From the NCBI GenBank assembly GCA_937871285.1, contig CALMQS010000074.1, forward strand, positions 1-50,422: a stretch of 50,422 nt of DNA. Direction: 5' to 3'. Of the stretch, positions 1 to 7,318 are shown one piece after another. Position 1 is the stretch's first letter. Each line of letters opens with the position of its first letter. The position numbers and the translations under genes are program-made. Source of the DNA: an uncultured Sphingobacteriales bacterium. GTDB lineage: Bacteria > Bacteroidota > Bacteroidia > Chitinophagales > Chitinophagaceae. Under the pieces are notes generated by a model, which did no database searches, had not been told where the DNA came from, and was given only the letters and a program-made list of their open reading frames with translations.

Positions 1-53
1 AATTTGCCTCATCATAAGTGACTGTTTTTTGTCAACCTATTTTAGGCATGCAC

Positions 54-95
54 AACTTGAAACTTGAAACCTGAAACCTGTGACCTGAAACCTCC
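54..95. repeat. Degenerate heptanucleotide tandem array
   Basis: Six consecutive 7-bp units with consensus AACYTGA fill the spacer just past the stop codon of the RDD gene. The units are similar but not identical. The 7-bp register is kept without a slip. Comparable arrays occur in other spacers of this window. No function is assigned. Confidence 0.75.
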
Positions 96-896
96 CTACT
101 CCTTCGTTGACAAATAATTATAATCCTTTAGCAGCGTTTCTAAAAAATCGAATGCAGGCATGGCGCTTTGAATGGCTAATACATTTTTTACGCGGTCTGA
201 AGCATTTTCTACCATTTGCGTATGCCCGATCTTCCGGCCGGTATCTAAAATACCTTTAATGGTATTTACGTCCCTGTCGCTTAAGCGCATCACCTGCGGG
301 AATACAGGAACATAGCTATCGCTCACTTCCATAAAGATGGTATCTTCTAAGTTTCCCTTGGGATTGGCTTTAATGAGAAGCGTTCCGGCAGCAAGATCGC
401 CCAGCCTTTTCGATTTTTTATGCACGGCCACCAGTACCAGGTCTGCAATAAACATGAGGGTTGTTATCCACAATGCTTTTAATGCCCCGATCCATCCAAA
501 TACAATGGCGATGATAATAACAGGAACAGAAAGATCAGACGACCGGAGCAGCCAGCGGATCATGTACTGTCCCGGCGAAGCTTTTCCACCGTTATCATTC
601 ACCACCCGCAGTCCCAGTAATTTTTTTCCCACGCTTTGCCCGTTCCAAAACAATTCACAAAAAAAATGATAGGTGAATACCGGCAATAATATCATAAGCT
701 GCAGCGCCCACAGGTCATACCCCGAAATATTGCCCGCATAATTACCTGCGGCGGAAGCATACACATTGTAGGCAATGATGATATAAAATATTTGCAGCAC
801 AAAATCAATGATCCAGGCTATCATTCTTGTATGAAAAGGAGCGCTCTCAAATTCAAGATCAATATTAAAATTGGTAGGAATAAAAATCTTACCCAT
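96..896 (-). CDS. RDD family membrane protein
   Basis: This is an inner-membrane protein of unknown substrate with an N-terminal RDD domain (about residues 18-180). Seen directly: the family Arg and Asp in TRMIAWIID (R24, D31), the NGQSVGKKLLGLRVV segment followed by an Asp, the closing RLGDLAAGTLL, and three or more hydrophobic helices (about 26-46, 64-84, 125-165). The last 85 residues are soluble. I start at the ATG whose codon ends at 896; a TTG three codons further upstream (905) is in frame but less likely. It diverges from the SpoIIM/DUF4129/DUF4350/MoxR/DUF58 cluster, and RDD genes often sit beside such clusters, so a joint envelope role is inferred. RDD proteins have been linked to ion or solute transport in some bacteria; nothing here shows the substrate. 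Confidence 0.88.
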   Translation of the reverse strand: MGKIFIPTNFNIDLEFESAPFHTRMIAWIIDFVLQIFYIIIAYNVYASAAGNYAGNISGYDLWALQLMILLPVFTYHFFCELFWNGQSVGKKLLGLRVVNDNGGKASPGQYMIRWLLRSSDLSVPVIIIAIVFGWIGALKALWITTLMFIADLVLVAVHKKSKRLGDLAAGTLLIKANPKGNLEDTIFMEVSDSYVPVFPQVMRLSDRDVNTIKGILDTGRKIGHTQMVENASDRVKNVLAIQSAMPAFDFLETLLKDYNYLSTKE

Positions 897-910
897 AGTA
901 TGCAATAATA

Positions 911-918
911 TATATTTG
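911..918 (+). promoter_or_regulatory. Candidate -7 element for the spoIIM cluster
   Basis: TATATTTG matches the Bacteroidota -7 consensus TAnnTTTG exactly and would place transcription start near 925, about 50 nt before the TTG start at 976. No convincing -33 TTG lies at the usual spacing, so this is a candidate only. Confidence 0.4.
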
Positions 919-960
919 GGTCAGTTCTTAAACGATGTTAAGTATTTATTTAAATTGGAG

Positions 961-968
961 CAAATTTA
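961..968 (-). promoter_or_regulatory. Candidate -7 element for the RDD gene
   Basis: On the minus strand TAAATTTG matches TAnnTTTG. It would start transcription near 954 and give a leader of about 58 nt before the RDD ATG. It faces the plus-strand element at 911-918, so the two transcripts would overlap by roughly 30 nt at their 5' ends. Confidence 0.4.
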
Positions 969-975
969 ATTACTG

Positions 976-1938
976 TTGCGCGAAGCCTTATTCATAAAAA
1001 AGAATAAAGACAAGTGGCTGAAAAGCCAGCACATGCCTGCGGAAGATGCCGATGAAACCGCCGTGGAGTTCACGCAACTGGTAGATGACCTGTCGTACGC
1101 CAAAACATTTTACCCGCATAGCAGGGTAACCCGGTATTTGAACGCAAGGGCATCACAGGCCTATATGAATATTTACCAGAACAGGAAAGAAGAACGCAGC
1201 CGCCTTACGGAATTCTGGAAATATACCGTACCACTTACCGTTCGCAGGCATCATGGGGTATTATTATTTTGTGCGGCACTTTTCATTACCTTCTTTATAA
1301 CGGGTTTTTATTCGTCGCAGCATGATGAAACTTTTGTACGGGAAATGCTGGGCGACCGCTATGTGAATATGACGGAAGAGAACATTGAAAACGGAAAGCC
1401 CTTTGGTGTATATGCCGAAGGTGGCGCATTGCTGATGTGGCTGGGTATTATGATCAATAATCTTTTTGTGGCATTCGGCTACTTTGCACAGGGCCTCCTG
1501 CTTTGCATTCCGCTTATTATTTCCTTACTTACGGAAGGTATCCGGCTGGGCGCATTTGAACAACTGTTCTTTTCAAAAGGCCTGGGCATGCAATCTGTGC
1601 TAACTGTTTTTATTCATGGTACGCTCGAAATATCGGCTATCGTAATTGCAGGCGCTGCCGGCATTGTATTAGGCAAGGGCTGGATCTTTCCCGGAACGGG
1701 CAAAAGATCAGACGCGTTTATGCGCGGGGCAAAAGATGGCGTTATTATACTGGCAAGCCTCATCCCTGTTTTTATTGTGGCAGCTTTTTTTGAAGGATTC
1801 ATCACCCGCTATTATACGATGCCCTGGTGGTTAAGCAGCTCCATCCTGCTCTTGTCTGCCGCATACATTACCTGGTATTATATTATTTATCCTGTACAAT
1901 TGCAAAAGCGTTTATGGGCTAACCGCAAAATCGTATGA
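976..1938 (+). CDS. Stage II sporulation protein M (SpoIIM)-like membrane protein
   Basis: This is a multi-pass inner-membrane protein of the SpoIIM/DUF95 family. In non-sporulating Bacteroidota it occurs with RDD, MoxR and DUF58 genes; its biochemical role is unknown. The first 95 residues are soluble and start MREALFIKKNKDKW, a typical opening, which supports the TTG start at 976. Hydrophobic helices lie near residues 96-112, 150-195, 208-232, 256-275 and 282-305. The central part (GYFAQGLLLCIPLIISLLTEG, HGTLEISAIVIAGAAG) is the conserved SpoIIM core with its polar residues inside the membrane. It is the first gene of a tightly packed run, with the next start two bases after its stop. The name reflects homology, not sporulation. 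Confidence 0.85.
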   Translation: MREALFIKKNKDKWLKSQHMPAEDADETAVEFTQLVDDLSYAKTFYPHSRVTRYLNARASQAYMNIYQNRKEERSRLTEFWKYTVPLTVRRHHGVLLFCAALFITFFITGFYSSQHDETFVREMLGDRYVNMTEENIENGKPFGVYAEGGALLMWLGIMINNLFVAFGYFAQGLLLCIPLIISLLTEGIRLGAFEQLFFSKGLGMQSVLTVFIHGTLEISAIVIAGAAGIVLGKGWIFPGTGKRSDAFMRGAKDGVIILASLIPVFIVAAFFEGFITRYYTMPWWLSSSILLLSAAYITWYYIIYPVQLQKRLWANRKIV

Positions 1939-1939
1939 T

Positions 1940-2803
1940 GTGATCCGGCGCTTCACTTATATATTTCTTTTACTTACCGGCGCTGTTTTTACTGTTGCCC
2001 CTGTTACCTGCTATGCCCAGGATACGGACGACAGTATGGTGGTGGAGAAAGACAGTATAGAAGCCATGTTAGACAGCCTGAGCGGCTACCCGCCGGATAG
2101 TGATTATAACGGAGCGGAGCAGGACACCTTATTTTTTTCCGGCAAGGAAGATCCCTCTTCATTATATGATTCATCTGTCATAAAAAGCAGGTTTGTTCCT
2201 GATTCTGTTACGCAGGCGCTGAAAGCGGACAAAGCCTTCTGGTATGCCAATAAAGACATGCAAACCCAAAAGAAAAAAACAGGGAGCCATTCATTCTGGT
2301 ATAAATTATGGGACATTGTTTTTACCATGCTCCGTTCACCGGTTTTCAGGCAGTTGATGTGGCTGCTTATGCTCATCCTGTTTTCAGCCGCTGTTATATG
2401 GTTCCTTGTACAAAATAAAATGAACATATTTGGCTCGCGTAAACCTGTTGCACTATCACCGCAGCTGAAAGAAGGCGATGCGGATAATATTTTTGCGGCC
2501 AATCTGCAGGAAGCCGTTGCCGCGGCTGCAGCAGAAGGTAATTACCGTTTGGCCGTACGTTTTTCCTACCTCCATTTATTAAAGATCTTCTCACAAAACG
2601 ATTTGATCCACTACACCACCGGCGCCACCAATAGCGAATACCTCGCACGGTTATATACAAAACCTTTTTATAAAGATTTCTTCCAGGTTACCCGCAGCTA
2701 CGAATATGCATGGTACGGCGAAATGCCGGTAAGCAGGGAACAGTATGAAAACATTCAGCACGATTTTTCTTCACTCTACCAAAAAGCGGGGATATCCATT
2801 TGA
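1940..2803 (+). CDS. DUF4129 domain-containing membrane protein
   Basis: This is an exported, membrane-anchored protein of unknown function. It begins with a signal sequence (cleavage probable near TCYAQD, residue 26), followed by an acidic extracytoplasmic stretch, a transmembrane helix at about 135-157 (WLLMLILFSAAVIWFLV) and a C-terminal DUF4129 domain (about 185-285). That domain shows the usual RYSYLHLL-like helix (here VRFSYLHLL) and the YEYAWYGEMP motif. The start is GTG at 1940; no ATG or TTG in frame fits better, and the preceding gene stops at 1938. It overlaps the next gene by four bases, so translation is probably coupled. Domain and order match the DUF4129-DUF4350-MoxR-DUF58 arrangement known in Bacteroidota. 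Confidence 0.82.
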   Translation: MIRRFTYIFLLLTGAVFTVAPVTCYAQDTDDSMVVEKDSIEAMLDSLSGYPPDSDYNGAEQDTLFFSGKEDPSSLYDSSVIKSRFVPDSVTQALKADKAFWYANKDMQTQKKKTGSHSFWYKLWDIVFTMLRSPVFRQLMWLLMLILFSAAVIWFLVQNKMNIFGSRKPVALSPQLKEGDADNIFAANLQEAVAAAAAEGNYRLAVRFSYLHLLKIFSQNDLIHYTTGATNSEYLARLYTKPFYKDFFQVTRSYEYAWYGEMPVSREQYENIQHDFSSLYQKAGISI

Positions 2804-4026
2804 AAAAAGCACTACCATACCTGTTGGGCGGTTTATTGCTTTTGCTGCTGTTAGCCCTGCTCACGGGAGGAAACAAAAACAATTTCGATCACCGGGTTAC
2901 CCTGAATAAAAAAGACAAGACCCCTTACGGAACGTATGTAGCTTACCAGCATCTTCCTCATTTATTTCCGCAGGCGAAAATAACCATCAACAAAAAAGAG
3001 CCGGGTTATTGGGATGAGGCGGTACTGGATTATGATACCGGCCGTCAGGTGTTGATCATTGTGTGTAAAGATTTTAACGCCGGCAATGATGAGCTCACCG
3101 AATTATTTCATTTTGCAGGCAGGGGTAATGATGTGCTCATTTCATCCTACGATCTGAGCAATAATGCGCAGCGTTTTTTCCATTTAAACTTAAGTTATGC
3201 CGATGCCGGTTTCCCGGTATTTGAAAATTTTTCTGAATTAGATACCCTTGAGCTCGGACTCATGCATCCTCCTTTTTCTAAAACATATAACCGGTATGCT
3301 TATCCTGGCAGGAAATTCAATTCATGGATCAATACCTTCGACTCTTCCATGTCGTATATGCTGGGCACATCGGCCAAGAACAAGCCTTCGTTTATCCGGT
3401 TACGTGTGGGGGATGGCAATTTTTTTATTCACACCGCGCCGCTCGCATTCAGTAATTATTTTTTGCTTCATAAAAACAACATGGGCTACTACAGCCAGTT
3501 GCTCTCTGCTATGGATGCGCAGGCTTTAACCGTTATATGGGATGAATACTACCTTCACAAGCCCACGGGAAGCGCACAAAACGATCCCTCCCCTTTTCGT
3601 GTATTGATGGAACAGCCTGCTTTTCGCATGGCCCTGCTCACCGCGCTGGCGGGGTTGGTGATATATGTATTGCTCGGCATGAAAAGAAGCCAGCGTATAA
3701 TACCTGTTGTTACCGCACCTAAGAATGATTCATTAGACTTTGTAAAAACCATCGGCCGCTTATACTTCCAGAAAAGAGACAATAAAAACCTCTGCCAGAA
3801 AATGAGTGTTCACTTTACGGAATATGTTCACCGTCATTTTAACATAGCCGCAGGAAGTATGGATGCGGATTTTATTTCCCGGCTTTCGCAAAAATCGGGA
3901 TGCAGTGAAGATACCATTCAGTCTGTAACAAACTATATTCGCTTTATACAGGAAGCGCCTGCTGTTCACGACCGGCAGGTCACCGAATTTTATAATGTAT
4001 TAGATCGCTTTTATAAAACTATATAG
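2800..4026 (+). CDS. DUF4350 domain-containing membrane protein
   Basis: This protein of unknown function has one N-terminal helix (about 3-22), an extracytoplasmic DUF4350 region that includes KTPYGTYVAYQHLPHLFPQ, a second helix near 278-295, and a cytoplasmic tail of about 110 residues. DUF4350 resembles the glutamine-amidotransferase-like fold of the GldG/IFT52 type, but no catalytic residues can be named here. It starts with TTG at 2800, overlapping the TGA of the preceding gene, and ends one base before the MoxR ATG. The cluster context suggests that it, DUF4129 and SpoIIM form membrane partners for the MoxR ATPase; that is inference. Confidence 0.78.
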   Translation: MKKALPYLLGGLLLLLLLALLTGGNKNNFDHRVTLNKKDKTPYGTYVAYQHLPHLFPQAKITINKKEPGYWDEAVLDYDTGRQVLIIVCKDFNAGNDELTELFHFAGRGNDVLISSYDLSNNAQRFFHLNLSYADAGFPVFENFSELDTLELGLMHPPFSKTYNRYAYPGRKFNSWINTFDSSMSYMLGTSAKNKPSFIRLRVGDGNFFIHTAPLAFSNYFLLHKNNMGYYSQLLSAMDAQALTVIWDEYYLHKPTGSAQNDPSPFRVLMEQPAFRMALLTALAGLVIYVLLGMKRSQRIIPVVTAPKNDSLDFVKTIGRLYFQKRDNKNLCQKMSVHFTEYVHRHFNIAAGSMDADFISRLSQKSGCSEDTIQSVTNYIRFIQEAPAVHDRQVTEFYNVLDRFYKTI

Positions 4027-4027
4027 C

Positions 4028-5005
4028 ATGGAAGAAAACGTATTTGAGCTACGCACCGATCTTTCGCAACTGCATGAAGCCGTTGAGCAAATGCGCAACG
4101 AGATCGGTAAGGTAATTGTTGGACAGCAGGAAATGGTGAAACTGATTATGGCAGCGCTGCTTGCCGACGGGCATGTGCTGATAGAAGGCGTTCCCGGTGT
4201 GGCAAAGACCTTAACCGCCAGGCTGGTGGCCAAATGTATAGCATTGCATTTTTCGCGCATACAATTCACTCCTGATCTTATGCCCTCCGATGTATTGGGC
4301 ACTTCTGTCTTTAACCCGAAGGAAGGCGGGTTCCAGTTTAAGCGCGGCCCGGTTTTCGGTAATATTGTACTGGTGGATGAAATTAACCGGGCGCCGGCAA
4401 AAACACAGGCCGCTTTATTTGAAGTAATGGAAGAGAAGCAGGTAACGGTAGACGGATACTCGCATTCTATGGAAAAGCCTTTTATGGTGCTGGCCACGCA
4501 AAATCCCGTGGAGCAGGAAGGCACCTACCGTTTGCCTGAAGCGCAGCTGGATCGTTTTCTTTTTAAAATAACCGTTCCCTACCCTACCGAAGAAGAAGAG
4601 GTTGCCATATTGAACAGGTTTCATCAAACACCGGGAGAAGAAATAGCGGCACAGCTACATGCTGTATTATCGGCAACGCAGATCAGCGAGCTCAGGCGAT
4701 TGGTAAGATTAGTATTGGTTGAAGAAAAGCTATTGCAGTTCATTGCCCGGCTGGTTACCGCTACGCGTTCGCATAAATCTATTTACCTCGGCGCCTCTCC
4801 CAGGGCTTCCTTAGCTATAATGATGTCGGCAAAAGCCACGGCAGCTATGCAGGGCCGCGACTTTGTAACGCCGGAAGACATCTTAGAAATGGCTGTGCCG
4901 GTATTGCGGCACCGTATTATTTTAACGCCCGAAAAAGAGATGGAAGGTGCAACGGAGGATGATGTAATAAAAGAAATTATTCATGCACAGGAAATACCGC
5001 GGTAA
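4028..5005 (+). CDS. MoxR family AAA+ ATPase
   Basis: This cytoplasmic AAA+ ATPase of the MoxR group is thought to act as a chaperone-like remodeller of protein complexes with its DUF58 partner. Walker A is GVPGVAKT (residues 54-61) and Walker B is LVDEIN (115-120), followed by RAP; sensor-1 TQNPVEQEGTYRLPEAQLDRF is also intact. The lid domain occupies the last 100 residues. The length of 325 is typical. The ATG at 4028 follows the previous stop by one base, and DUF58 follows three bases after its own stop, so the run is one operon. It is the only ATPase of the cluster. No von Willebrand (BatA/BatB-like) genes follow within the window. Confidence 0.93.
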   Translation: MEENVFELRTDLSQLHEAVEQMRNEIGKVIVGQQEMVKLIMAALLADGHVLIEGVPGVAKTLTARLVAKCIALHFSRIQFTPDLMPSDVLGTSVFNPKEGGFQFKRGPVFGNIVLVDEINRAPAKTQAALFEVMEEKQVTVDGYSHSMEKPFMVLATQNPVEQEGTYRLPEAQLDRFLFKITVPYPTEEEEVAILNRFHQTPGEEIAAQLHAVLSATQISELRRLVRLVLVEEKLLQFIARLVTATRSHKSIYLGASPRASLAIMMSAKATAAMQGRDFVTPEDILEMAVPVLRHRIILTPEKEMEGATEDDVIKEIIHAQEIPR

Positions 5006-5008
5006 CAA

Positions 5009-6352
5009 TTGAAAAAACTGGTGGCGCTATACCGTTCCTTTATGCTTACCCGCAACGTATATTTGTTGCTGGCTGCTGTTGTGCTGCTATTTATCCTTTC
5101 TTTTTTTATCCCGGTACTGTTCAGTGCAGCCCGGTTACTCTTAATTTTGCTGACTGTTCTTGTATTGGTGGATGCTATTGCATTGTATGCAAAGCCGGAA
5201 GCATTAAGCGGCCGGCGGATCGCTGCTGATCGTTTCAGTAACGGCGACGACAACAGGATTGACCTGCAGGTTGAAAATCATTATACTTTTACCGTAAAGG
5301 TTGTGCTTATTGATGAACTGCCTTTCCAGTTCCAGCAAAGGAACTGGAAGAGAAGAGCAGTATTGAAAGGCGGACAGGAGCGCCATCTCACCTATTCCCT
5401 GCGTCCTATGCAAAGAGGTGAATATGCTTTTGGTAATATCAATGCTTTTGTAACCAGCCCGATGGCGCTGGTACAACGCCGGTATATTTTTGAACAGGAG
5501 CAGGTAATCCCCGCCTACCCGTCTTTCCAGCAACTGAAACGCTACCAGTTGATGGCGGTAAGCAACCGCCTGAATGAAACGGGTATCCGCCGCCTGCGGA
5601 AATCGGGCAGCAGCATGGAATTTGAGCAAATCAAAGAGTATGTATCCGGCGATGATAACAGGAACGTGAACTGGAAGGCTACGGCACGCAAGGGAGACCT
5701 GATGGTAAACACCTTTACGGATGAAAAAAGCCAGCATATTTATTGTCTCATAGACAAGGGCCGTAATATGAAAATGCCTTTCGAAGGCATGACACTTTTA
5801 GACTATGCCATTAACGCTTCCCTGGTACTATCCAATGTAGCTTTGCTAAAGCACGACAAAGCCGGGCTGCTTACTTTTGCCAGCCAGCCGGAAACCTTTC
5901 TGGCGGCCGATCGTAAAGGCATACAAATGGAAATGATCCTGGAAAATTTATACCGCCAGCAAACGCATTTTTCAGAAACCGATTACGAAGCGCTGTATGC
6001 ACATATCCGTGGTAAAATAAAAAGCAGGGCATTGCTGATCCTCTTTACCAATTTTGAATCTATTCCCGGCTTTCAGCGCCAGTTGCCCTACCTGCGGAAG
6101 ATAGCTAAACATCATTTGCTGCTGGTGGTGTTTTTTGAAAATACCGAGTTGAAAGCGCTCAGGGAAAAGCCGGCCGAAAACCTTGAAGACATTTATATCA
6201 AAACGATTGCGGGTAAGTTTGCTTTGGAAAAAAGACTGATCGTAAAAGAGCTGCAGCAGCATGGCATACTTTCGCTGCTAACCACGCCCCGGCAGGTAAG
6301 CGTAAATACCATTAATAAGTACATTGAACTGAAAGCAAGGCAGGCACTATAA
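5009..6352 (+). CDS. DUF58 domain-containing protein, MoxR partner
   Basis: This protein has two adjacent N-terminal transmembrane helices (about 17-55) and a large cytoplasmic part. The DUF58 signature is clear at about residues 195-235: SGSSMEFEQIKEYVSGDD, then RNVNWKATAR and KGDLMVN. DUF58 has a degenerate von Willebrand A fold; the following segment contains YCLIDKGRNM, which aligns with the MIDAS-like strand but shows no full DxSxS. It starts with TTG at 5009 and is the last gene of the cluster. MoxR-DUF58 pairs are widespread, and the likely function is assembly or activation of an envelope complex whose target is unknown. Confidence 0.88.
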   Translation: MKKLVALYRSFMLTRNVYLLLAAVVLLFILSFFIPVLFSAARLLLILLTVLVLVDAIALYAKPEALSGRRIAADRFSNGDDNRIDLQVENHYTFTVKVVLIDELPFQFQQRNWKRRAVLKGGQERHLTYSLRPMQRGEYAFGNINAFVTSPMALVQRRYIFEQEQVIPAYPSFQQLKRYQLMAVSNRLNETGIRRLRKSGSSMEFEQIKEYVSGDDNRNVNWKATARKGDLMVNTFTDEKSQHIYCLIDKGRNMKMPFEGMTLLDYAINASLVLSNVALLKHDKAGLLTFASQPETFLAADRKGIQMEMILENLYRQQTHFSETDYEALYAHIRGKIKSRALLILFTNFESIPGFQRQLPYLRKIAKHHLLLVVFFENTELKALREKPAENLEDIYIKTIAGKFALEKRLIVKELQQHGILSLLTTPRQVSVNTINKYIELKARQAL

Positions 6353-6575
6353 GCGAGCCGAAGAAAAGCATCAAGAACCAAATAAAACACAAAATCCGAA
6401 GCCGGAAGCACGAAACTCGAAGAAATACAAAAAGAACCAAATAACAAATAACAAGAACCAAATAAATTTCAAATCCGAAACTGCAAATCCGAAAAACGGC
6501 CAAAATCCAAACCACTTGCCTGTCTCCACAGTTCCACACTTCTCACATTTTCCACATTTTCATATCCCCTGCCCA
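6353..6575. repeat. Low-complexity repeat spacer before truB
   Basis: This spacer holds three copies of AAGAACCAAATAA (from 6373, 6432 and 6453) and at least three of AAATCCGAA, followed by an array of about 8-bp period (about 6525-6570) whose complement reads like GTGGAAAT. The same octamer family appears in the permease spacers at 42-50 kb, and the AAATCCGAA family recurs in inverse orientation near 50327-50370. No gene is seen. Confidence 0.6.
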
Positions 6576-6583
6576 TATCTTTG
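6576..6583 (+). promoter_or_regulatory. Candidate -7 promoter element of truB
   Basis: TATCTTTG is an exact TAnnTTTG match 20 bases before the ATG at 6603. It lies downstream of the in-frame TTG at 6516, which argues that 6603 is the true truB start. Confidence 0.5.
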
Positions 6584-6602
6584 CTCCAAACTTTCAAGCC
6601 GC

Positions 6603-7304
6603 ATGCAGTCTGAACAAAATAATCCGTTTGCCGAAGGAAAAGTATTGCTGATCAATAAACCATTAGGCTGGACCTCTTTTGACGTAGTGAGAAAAATACG
6701 TTCTGCTGTAAAAATAAAAAAAGTAGGTCATGCCGGAACCCTTGATCCTTTAGCCACAGGATTACTGATCGTATGTACCGGAAAATTCACTAAAAAGATA
6801 AATGAGTACATGGCAAGGGAAAAAGAATATACCGGCAGTTTCACGCTTGGGGCAACAACACCTACTTACGACCTGGAAAGCGGGCCCGAAAATTTTAAGG
6901 ATTACCATCATATTACCGAAAACCAGTTGCATGAATTAACAGAACAATTTACCGGGCAAATTCAGCAGGTTCCCCCGGCACATTCCGCCATAAAGCAGGG
7001 CGGCAGGCCCGTATACGAATTGGCCCGCAAAGGCATAGCGGTAAAACTGGAACCCAGAACATTGTTCATACAAGCATTTACCATTACGGGTATTGAACTA
7101 CCCAAAGTATATTTTAAGGTAGTGTGTTCCACGGGAACGTACATCCGTAGCCTGGCGAACGACTATGGCCATGCCCTGGGCTGCGGCGCTTACCTGAGCA
7201 GCTTATGCCGTACAAGAATAGGAGAGTTTACGCTCGAAGACGCCATGAGCATGGAAGCATTTCAGCAAATGGCGGAAGCGCTGAGGCCCGGGAACAATCA
7301 GTAG
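6603..7304 (+). CDS. truB: tRNA pseudouridine(55) synthase TruB
   Basis: This enzyme isomerises U55 to pseudouridine in the T-arm of tRNAs. The signature GHAGTLDPLATGLL contains the catalytic Asp, which becomes D48 when counted from the ATG at 6603, the same number as in E. coli TruB; this supports that start over the TTG at 6516. Other family segments are the opening LLINKPLGWTSFDVVRKIR, the central QVPPAHSAIKQGGRPVYELARKG and CSTGTYIRSLANDYG. The 233-residue length fits the compact Bacteroidota form. A TAnnTTTG element lies 20 bases upstream. It converges on tamL with a gap of only 14 bases, so the two transcripts probably overlap at their 3' ends. Confidence 0.95.
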   Translation: MQSEQNNPFAEGKVLLINKPLGWTSFDVVRKIRSAVKIKKVGHAGTLDPLATGLLIVCTGKFTKKINEYMAREKEYTGSFTLGATTPTYDLESGPENFKDYHHITENQLHELTEQFTGQIQQVPPAHSAIKQGGRPVYELARKGIAVKLEPRTLFIQAFTITGIELPKVYFKVVCSTGTYIRSLANDYGHALGCGAYLSSLCRTRIGEFTLEDAMSMEAFQQMAEALRPGNNQ

Positions 7305-7318
7305 CCGGTAACATGCAT

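Noticed and set aside
976..1938. Evidence for sporulation
   Set aside because: SpoIIM homologues are widespread in non-sporulating bacteria and no other sporulation gene is present.
6516..6602. N-terminal extension of TruB from an in-frame TTG
   Set aside because: The extension is read from repeat DNA, precedes the TATCTTTG promoter element and would shift the catalytic Asp away from position 48.
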